From positions 1 through 44,896 of the forward strand of contig NZ_JHYA01000016.1 of assembly GCF_000621545.1 (NCBI RefSeq): 44,896 bases of DNA. Reading direction: 5' to 3'. Every line of letters starts with the position of its first letter. Position 1 is the stretch's first letter. Shown here piece after piece: positions 40,724-44,896 of this stretch. The DNA comes from Anaerovibrio lipolyticus LB2005 (GTDB lineage: Bacteria; Bacillota; Negativicutes; Selenomonadales; Selenomonadaceae). The position numbers were made by a program, and so were the translations under genes. The notes below the pieces were generated by a model. It was not told where the DNA came from, searched no databases, and was given only the letters and a program-made list of their open reading frames with translations.

Positions 40724-40740
40724 CCATGTATTTTAATATT

Positions 40741-40830
40741 TTATTCTGCATGATGGGCTGGGCCAATCAATCTGTAGTAGCACCAGCACCATGCTTTAAA
40801 TCTTCCCCATGCGCCAGCTACTCTCTTCAA
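40741..40830 (-). CDS. Possible 29-residue peptide (TTG start)
   Basis: Read from TTG 40830: LKRVAGAWGRFKAWCWCYYR and a tail ending GPAHHAE. AGGA lies 4 nt before the TTG, rather close. The stop codon is 17 nt before the terminator at 40723, which fits a small gene. It is basic and rich in Trp, Tyr and Cys, and belongs to no family I recognise. It could equally be part of a non-coding transcript. Confidence 0.3.
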   Translation of the reverse strand: MKRVAGAWGRFKAWCWCYYRLIGPAHHAE

Positions 40831-40879
40831 TCAATCCTGAACAACCAGGAAGAAGGGTATATATCAGTGTGAGAGCTTT

Positions 40880-40908
40880 TTGATTTTTATTTGGATAAAT
40901 ATTATTAT
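40880..40908 (+). promoter_or_regulatory. SigA-type promoter of the histidine phosphatase gene
   Basis: TTGATT-N17-TATTAT, about 40 bp upstream of the start codon. Confidence 0.5.
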
Positions 40909-40948
40909 TAGGCTGTACCGACATTGTGATTTAGAAGGAGGGGGTAGT

Positions 40949-42259
40949 ATGTTATCATTGGAAAGCCGTATGAAAAACTATATAAAATCAGTTGTAGCAT
41001 TGACGTTTTCGTGGGTGCTGGTTTTGGTGGGCTTTATTCCAGCCAGTGCCAGCTCGGTTCTTACTGACAAGGGGTATCAGCTGGAACAGGTGGTGATGAT
41101 GAGTCGCCACAATCTGAGAACTCCGTTGGCGGGAAAGGGCTCTATTGCGGACAAGATGACTAGCCATCAGTGGCAGCAGTGGTCCATTCAGCCGGGGCAT
41201 CTGACCCTAAAAGGGGCCATAAATGAAACTGCCTTTGGACAGTATTATCGCTGTTACCTGGAGGATGAGGGCTTTATGCCTGTGGACTGGGTGCCACAGG
41301 AGGGGGAAGTGTCCTTTTATGCCAATTCATTTCAGCGGACCATTGCCACGGCCAAGTATTTTTCCAGCGGGATGTTGCCAGTAGCCAATATTCAGGTGGT
41401 ACACACCAAGGGGATTGATGAGCCGGACCCTGTATTTTACTTTCCCCTAGAGCTTGATACTCCACGTCTGTACGAGTTGGGGGTATCCTATACGGAACAG
41501 AATATGCCCCGTTATTTGACCAATGGAGAAGCCATGTTGGCCAGCTTTGAAAAGGTAATGGATTTCTCCCATTCTGAATACGCCCGGGAAAAGGGTATTG
41601 AACATTTAGACCCAAGGGATGTTCATTTTGTGTTAGGTGGCAAAAATAAAAACGTTCCTGGATTTAAGGGCTCCTGGCGGGATGCCTACAAGGCCACAGA
41701 CGCATTAATAATGCAATATTATGAAGAACCGGATAACGACAAGGCCGATTGGGGTACGGGCCTTACGGAACAGGACTGGAAAAATATAGGAGATATCTCT
41801 ACAAGGGGTATATCCATGATTTGCGAAAATCCCGCCCTATCATTGAGATATATTCATTCATTACTGGGGAAAATGGATTCTGATCTCAGTAACGAACATA
41901 AACGGTTTTCATTTTTTTGCGGTCATGATACCAATATTATTATGCTCATGACAGTGCTGGGAGCCGGAGATTACCATGTTCCGGGTGCTATTACAGACAA
42001 GGCCCCTATTGGTTGCAAGATTGTCCTTGAGAAACGGCGGGACAAGGATGGGGAGCTGTATATCAATCCATATATTATTTACCAAAGTGACCGCCAAATA
42101 CGCAATTGTGAGGTACTTGATTTGAATAATCCTCCGCTGCGCTATCCTATAAAACTGACTGGTATTGAGGCGAATGAAGATGGGTTGTACCGTTACAGTG
42201 ACTTTAAAAGACTGTTGCAGGATATCCACGCCCAATATGCCTACTATACAGAAAAATAA
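40949..42259 (+). CDS. Histidine acid phosphatase (phytase / glucose-1-phosphatase type)
   Basis: 436 aa from ATG 40949 (AAGGAGGG upstream; the frame is open earlier without a start signal). Export signal: KNYIKSVVALTFSWVLVLVG followed by FIPASASS. The branch-2 histidine phosphatase motif is MMSRHNLRTPL (about 50-60, RHxxRxP), and the catalytic HD is FFCGHDTNI near 330. The enzyme would act in the periplasm on phosphate esters such as phytate or sugar phosphates; the substrate is not determined. It stands alone on the plus strand. Confidence 0.9.
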   Translation: MLSLESRMKNYIKSVVALTFSWVLVLVGFIPASASSVLTDKGYQLEQVVMMSRHNLRTPLAGKGSIADKMTSHQWQQWSIQPGHLTLKGAINETAFGQYYRCYLEDEGFMPVDWVPQEGEVSFYANSFQRTIATAKYFSSGMLPVANIQVVHTKGIDEPDPVFYFPLELDTPRLYELGVSYTEQNMPRYLTNGEAMLASFEKVMDFSHSEYAREKGIEHLDPRDVHFVLGGKNKNVPGFKGSWRDAYKATDALIMQYYEEPDNDKADWGTGLTEQDWKNIGDISTRGISMICENPALSLRYIHSLLGKMDSDLSNEHKRFSFFCGHDTNIIMLMTVLGAGDYHVPGAITDKAPIGCKIVLEKRRDKDGELYINPYIIYQSDRQIRNCEVLDLNNPPLRYPIKLTGIEANEDGLYRYSDFKRLLQDIHAQYAYYTEK

Positions 42260-42287
42260 GAACCATGGACAAGAAGTAACCTGGTTA

Positions 42288-42905
42288 TCAACGTATAAAG
42301 TTAGTTGGCTGCCATGGTTCCTTTTCTGGTAGGCCAAATTTTTCCTTACCCAAGGCAATACTCTTCATGAGGAAGGTCATATTTCTGGCCAGAGTACGCA
42401 TGGTCTGAAGTCCCTCGCCATCCTGCTGTGCCTCCCCTAGAGCGGTTCCGTGAACGCTGTTCCAATATTGGCTGGAGGCTATTGGCATACCAGAAATGCC
42501 AAAATACTTGTTAAGAGCATCATAGGTAGCTGATAAACCGCCCCGACGTGCCACAGCAACACCTGCTCCTACCTTCATGGACTTGTCAAACTTGCAGCTC
42601 ATAAACAAACGGTCCAGAAATGACAGCACCGTACCATTTGGTGAGGCATAATAAACCGGTGAAGCTACAATAAGGCCATCTGCCGCTTCAAATTTAGGTG
42701 CCAATTCATTTACTTCATCATCAAATACACATTTCTTTTTTTCAGCACATGAATAACAGCCAATACAGCCTCGAATAGCCTTATTGCCTATCTGTACCAC
42801 CTCAGTCTCCACGCCTTCGGTATCAAATGTTTTTACCAGCTCATTTACCGCTACAGTTGTATTACCTCCCACCCGAGGACTGCCATTAATAATTAATACC
42901 TTCAT
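42288..42905 (-). CDS. NADPH-dependent FMN reductase / iron-sulfur flavoprotein family
   Basis: 205 aa flavodoxin-like fold. Starts MKVLIINGSPRVGGNTTVAV, the FMN phosphate-binding loop (SPRxGGNT), followed by IRGCIGCYSCAEKKKCVFDD with a CxxCxxC-x4-C arrangement near 47-57, then DGLIVASPVYYASPNGTVLS. Such proteins transfer electrons between NAD(P)H, FMN and small acceptors or quinones. AGGAGG lies 5 nt before the ATG. The 3' end faces that of the phosphatase gene, 28 bp apart. Confidence 0.88.
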   Translation of the reverse strand: MKVLIINGSPRVGGNTTVAVNELVKTFDTEGVETEVVQIGNKAIRGCIGCYSCAEKKKCVFDDEVNELAPKFEAADGLIVASPVYYASPNGTVLSFLDRLFMSCKFDKSMKVGAGVAVARRGGLSATYDALNKYFGISGMPIASSQYWNSVHGTALGEAQQDGEGLQTMRTLARNMTFLMKSIALGKEKFGLPEKEPWQPTNFIR

Positions 42906-43045
42906 GTTAACCTCCTAAAAAAAACATATTTCACACTTTATACTGACTATACCATTTAGAGCCTACTTTAAGTCAAGCAGTTTTACGAGATATTATGTTT
43001 ATCGACGATAGATGGTATGTTCATATTTGAAAAGTATATAAGATG

Positions 43046-43076
43046 ATAACACTTTCCCCTGCTCATGGATATAAAT
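43046..43076 (+). promoter_or_regulatory. Shared 31-bp promoter motif, site 3 (no clear gene)
   Basis: Plus strand ATAACACTTT-N7-TCATG-G-ATATAAA, the same boxes and length as the two RiPP-gene sites. It points right into a stretch without a convincing gene that ends in the hairpin at 43191. Confidence 0.55.
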
Positions 43077-43190
43077 AACAGAAAAAGAAATACACACCCA
43101 AATAAAACGTATATATTAAGTAAATAAAGGCACGTAGAAGCGGTTATGCTTTTCATCAGGGATTGTATAATTTCTTCCAGTGTCATTACT

Positions 43191-43226
43191 AACAGCGGAG
43201 GGAACGGAAGCCTCCGCTTGTTTCAA
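43191..43226 (+). terminator. Hairpin/terminator downstream of site 3
   Basis: GCGGAGG-N9-CCTCCGC, extended by AACA and TTGTT arms, followed by a moderate T-rich stretch. With site 3 it would bound a transcript of about 140 nt; the only rightward frame inside (ATG at 43147) has no good ribosome site. Confidence 0.5.
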
Positions 43227-43260
43227 TTTATGGGGAAATTAGCAGGGCTTTTCTTTTGCC

Positions 43261-43298
43261 CAAAACTAAAGGGCTATTCTCTGAGTTGAGAACAGCCC
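43261..43298 (-). terminator. Leftward hairpin/terminator
   Basis: GGGCTATTCTC and GAGAACAGCCC pair fully only as minus-strand RNA (a G-U pair replaces an A-C mismatch), followed leftward by TTTAGTTTTG. No leftward gene is recognised upstream of it. Confidence 0.4.
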
Positions 43299-43350
43299 CG
43301 TGATTATTATATTGTCTATTACATTGCCCATTTCTTCGACAATATACTAT

Positions 43351-43519
43351 TATAACGCCATTGTTCAAATTTTTCTTCTTTAGAAGAAAAATCTTCCAAT
43401 TAGCGTTTCCCTTTCAGGACTAGCTTCGCGTCGCAACGAGCTGGGAGATATGCTCACCAGCTGTTGTAGTTTATTTTCCCCCACCTAAAGAGGTGGGGGA
43501 CATCTTAAAGCTCGTTATA
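43351..43519 (+). repeat. R2 repeat, copy B (long form)
   Basis: 169 bp bounded by TATAACG and CGTTATA. Shares with copy A the start, TTGTTCAAATTTTTCTT, its hairpin partner, and TTAGCGTTTC. It then has GGACTAGCTTCGCGTCGC, a hairpin AACGAGCTGG/CCAGCTGTT (same position as the AACGAGGTG hairpin of copy A but different bases), and an added CCCCCACCT-AAAG-AGGTGGGGG hairpin. The rest of 43299-43650 holds no gene I can support. Confidence 0.7.
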
Positions 43520-43651
43520 ATCCTGCATAAAGGACGGTCTTTTTATGGGTGGATCGTATGCCGTGGTGGCGGCCTCCTTCGTACCCATTTTTATATTCTT
43601 TTTAGATGGCGTTTATTTTTTGTTTAAAAAAATCTAAATCAAAAATCTCTC

Positions 43652-43681
43652 TTGAATCCCAAACATAAATTCTGTTATAAT
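43652..43681 (+). promoter_or_regulatory. SigA-type promoter of the 198-aa gene and yolD
   Basis: TTGAAT-N18-TATAAT, 53 bp before the start codon. No clear LexA box was found nearby. Confidence 0.55.
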
Positions 43682-43734
43682 ACCCATACAGCAAACAAAT
43701 ATTCTATTTAAATACACCAGAAAGGAGCTTTCCC

Positions 43735-44331
43735 ATGATTTTGTTCCGCCCCCGGGCTGCTGATTTTCAGACCGCCATGCGCCAGATACAGCTTTTCGAT
43801 AGCTTTAACGAAATGGATGATTATCTTATCGACTACCACAACCTCCACAACATCATCACAAGGCAAGAACAAGTATATACAACCTTCTCCCACAGTGACG
43901 AACTCAGGGACAGCAAAAGCGGGTGGTTTCACTCCCGCTATATCTGTTTGGGGAATATCCCTCTGGGTATTTATGACAGCAAAACGCTGGATCTAATAAA
44001 AAAGCCCCATCTGGAAATCGAAACAGATCCCCAGAGCGGGCTGAAATGTCAATTTGACCTGATAGACGAGGGCTATATCTTTTTCCTTGGGAATGACCAG
44101 TGGTATGGCCAAAGCAAAATGGTGGGCTTCAAAAGAAATGATATGGCACAGCCCCTCTGCAGAAAGGACAATGTTCCGGTAACCCGGCAGGATTTTATTT
44201 ATGCCCTCAATTATTTCATTGCCAGCCAGGCCATCAAAAAGCTGGAGGCCCGGAAGAAACGCCAAGATGCAATACAGCTGATGAAGGAGCAGAGAAAGAA
44301 CCATGGACAAGGAAAAACATCCGTATGCTGA
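43735..44331 (+). CDS. Hypothetical protein paired with YolD
   Basis: 198 aa. Start MILFRPRAADFQTAMRQIQL with AAAGGAG 7 nt before the ATG. Soluble, with a strand-rich middle (KCQFDLIDEGYIFFLGNDQW) and a basic helical C-terminus (IKKLEARKKRQDAIQLMKEQ). The frame overlaps the YolD-like start by 29 nt, so the two are translationally coupled. I do not recognise the family. Coupling to YolD suggests a role near translesion synthesis or its control; this is inference from context only. Confidence 0.7.
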   Translation: MILFRPRAADFQTAMRQIQLFDSFNEMDDYLIDYHNLHNIITRQEQVYTTFSHSDELRDSKSGWFHSRYICLGNIPLGIYDSKTLDLIKKPHLEIETDPQSGLKCQFDLIDEGYIFFLGNDQWYGQSKMVGFKRNDMAQPLCRKDNVPVTRQDFIYALNYFIASQAIKKLEARKKRQDAIQLMKEQRKNHGQGKTSVC

Positions 44332-44482
44332 TATTATCGACCTACCCCACCATGTATCAAGGAAGCATCCGCCACTTACCATGAGGCAGAGAGCCGCCCA
44401 GTTCAAGCCCTTTGAAGCTGTAAAAGGCCACAAGGAGGCCATTCTCAAAGTCATCGAAGATAATGAAAAAAAATATGAATAA
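44303..44482 (+). CDS. YolD-like protein
   Basis: 59 aa. MDKEKHPYADIIDLPHHVSR with KHPPLTMRQRAAQFKPFEAV matches YolD-like proteins (ADIIxLPHH, AAQFxPFxAL). These small proteins usually sit next to Y-family polymerases and may do the job of UmuD-like partners. GGAG lies 12 nt before the ATG inside the upstream gene. The matching polymerase in this window is at 34442. Confidence 0.8.
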   Translation: MDKEKHPYADIIDLPHHVSRKHPPLTMRQRAAQFKPFEAVKGHKEAILKVIEDNEKKYE

Positions 44483-44532
44483 CAGACATTTTAAAGGATG
44501 CACCTATCAAAAAGATGCACCCAGTATCTCCC

Positions 44533-44896
44533 GAGAGTGTGAAAGTTTTTCTGTAAATAACATAATTAGTAATCTGCAAGGTCTTCTATGGTAAAATAAA
44601 ATCATAGGAGGCCTTTTGTTATGGCAAGAAAATCTTCAAAACCAGTACACCATGTACAAATGACAGACGGTAAGCGCCAAATTATTCAGCAATTATTGAC
44701 CGAATATGACATCAATTCTGCTGAAGACATTCAGGAAGCTCTGAAGGATCTTCTCGGCGGCACCATCAAAGAGATGATGGAAGCTGAAATGGATGAACAT
44801 TTGGGCTATGAGAAATCCGAACGCTCATCAAATGATGACAGCCGCAATGGTTACAAGAAAAAGACGGTAAACAGCAGTTATGGTTCATTTTCTATT
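44533..44896 (+). mobile_element. IS256-family insertion sequence, left part (cut by window end)
   Basis: A likely left terminal region beginning GAGAGTGTGAAAGTTTTT precedes the transposase gene by about 90 bp. The exact left border is an estimate because the right end lies outside the window. Confidence 0.6.
44621..44896 (+). CDS. IS256-family (mutator-type) transposase, N-terminal part
   Basis: 92 codons visible. Residues about 50-90 (GTIKEMMEAEMDEHLGYEKS, then NDDSRNGYKKKTV) are the highly conserved N-terminal region of IS256 transposases. AGGAGG lies 10 nt before ATG 44621. The catalytic DDE residues lie beyond the window, so it cannot be said whether the copy is intact. Confidence 0.92.
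   Translation, partial: MARKSSKPVHHVQMTDGKRQIIQQLLTEYDINSAEDIQEALKDLLGGTIKEMMEAEMDEHLGYEKSERSSNDDSRNGYKKKTVNSSYGSFSI

Noticed and set aside
42983-43186. Leftward 67-codon frame
   Set aside because: No ribosome site, and it runs across the promoter motif at 43046. Not supported as a gene.
43662-43695. Possible LexA box (CTGT...ACAG) upstream of the 198-aa gene
   Set aside because: The half-sites are 12 bp apart instead of the 8 bp of the proteobacterial box, and no Gram-positive-type box is visible.

Overview
The window looks like chromosomal DNA of a flagellated, anaerobic, diderm Firmicute of the Negativicutes (Selenomonas/Anaerovibrio-like). This placement is inferred from gene content: a Bacillus-type comFC-to-hag flagellar locus, rubrerythrin, an [FeFe]-hydrogenase-like sensor, a histidine acid phosphatase with a signal peptide, and RiPP precursors. 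No rRNA is present to confirm it.

Positions 1-11.6 kb hold a leftward late-flagellar cluster: yvyF-like, flgM, two flgN-like genes, flgK, flgL, a DUF6470 gene, fliW, csrA, flaG, an oversized fliD, fliS, fliT and the start of a flagellin gene. The flagellin gene has its own sigma28-like promoter and a leader hairpin that resembles a CsrA site. FliW, CsrA and flagellin together suggest the known FliW-CsrA translational switch.

Positions 11.7-29 kb are housekeeping genes, nearly all leftward: comFC, a small DUF559 nuclease gene framed by inverted repeats, recD2, an ABC-F ATPase, an LCP protein, a PHP phosphatase, a TSCPD protein, rsmA/rnmV, tmk with an Orn/Lys/Arg decarboxylase-family gene, an orphan DegS-like kinase, rubrerythrin and ilvBN. 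Three families of structured intergenic repeats are scattered here. R1 is about 200 bp with self-complementary ends that change together, R2 is TATAACG-bounded, and R3 is about 45 bp and palindromic.

Positions 29-34 kb hold a periplasmic-sensor diguanylate cyclase, an ArsB/NhaD-type transporter and an Asp/Glu racemase.

Positions 34.3-44.9 kb are accessory in character: tRNA-Pro(CGG), a Y-family polymerase, a peptide region, a hydrogenase-like/GGDEF fusion, a histidine phosphatase, a flavin reductase, a YolD-like pair and an IS256-type transposase cut by the window end. The peptide region (36.0-38.7 kb) is the most unusual part. It holds a double-glycine peptide gene followed by a 43-residue membrane peptide, a Nif11-type RiPP precursor followed by an AmrS-like radical SAM gene, and another RiPP-leader-like peptide. 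Two short rightward transcription units there look like small RNAs. They share an ECF-like promoter (TGTAAT-N16-CGTATGTA) with the double-glycine peptide gene. The two RiPP-like genes share a different 31-bp promoter motif that recurs once more at 43.05 kb.
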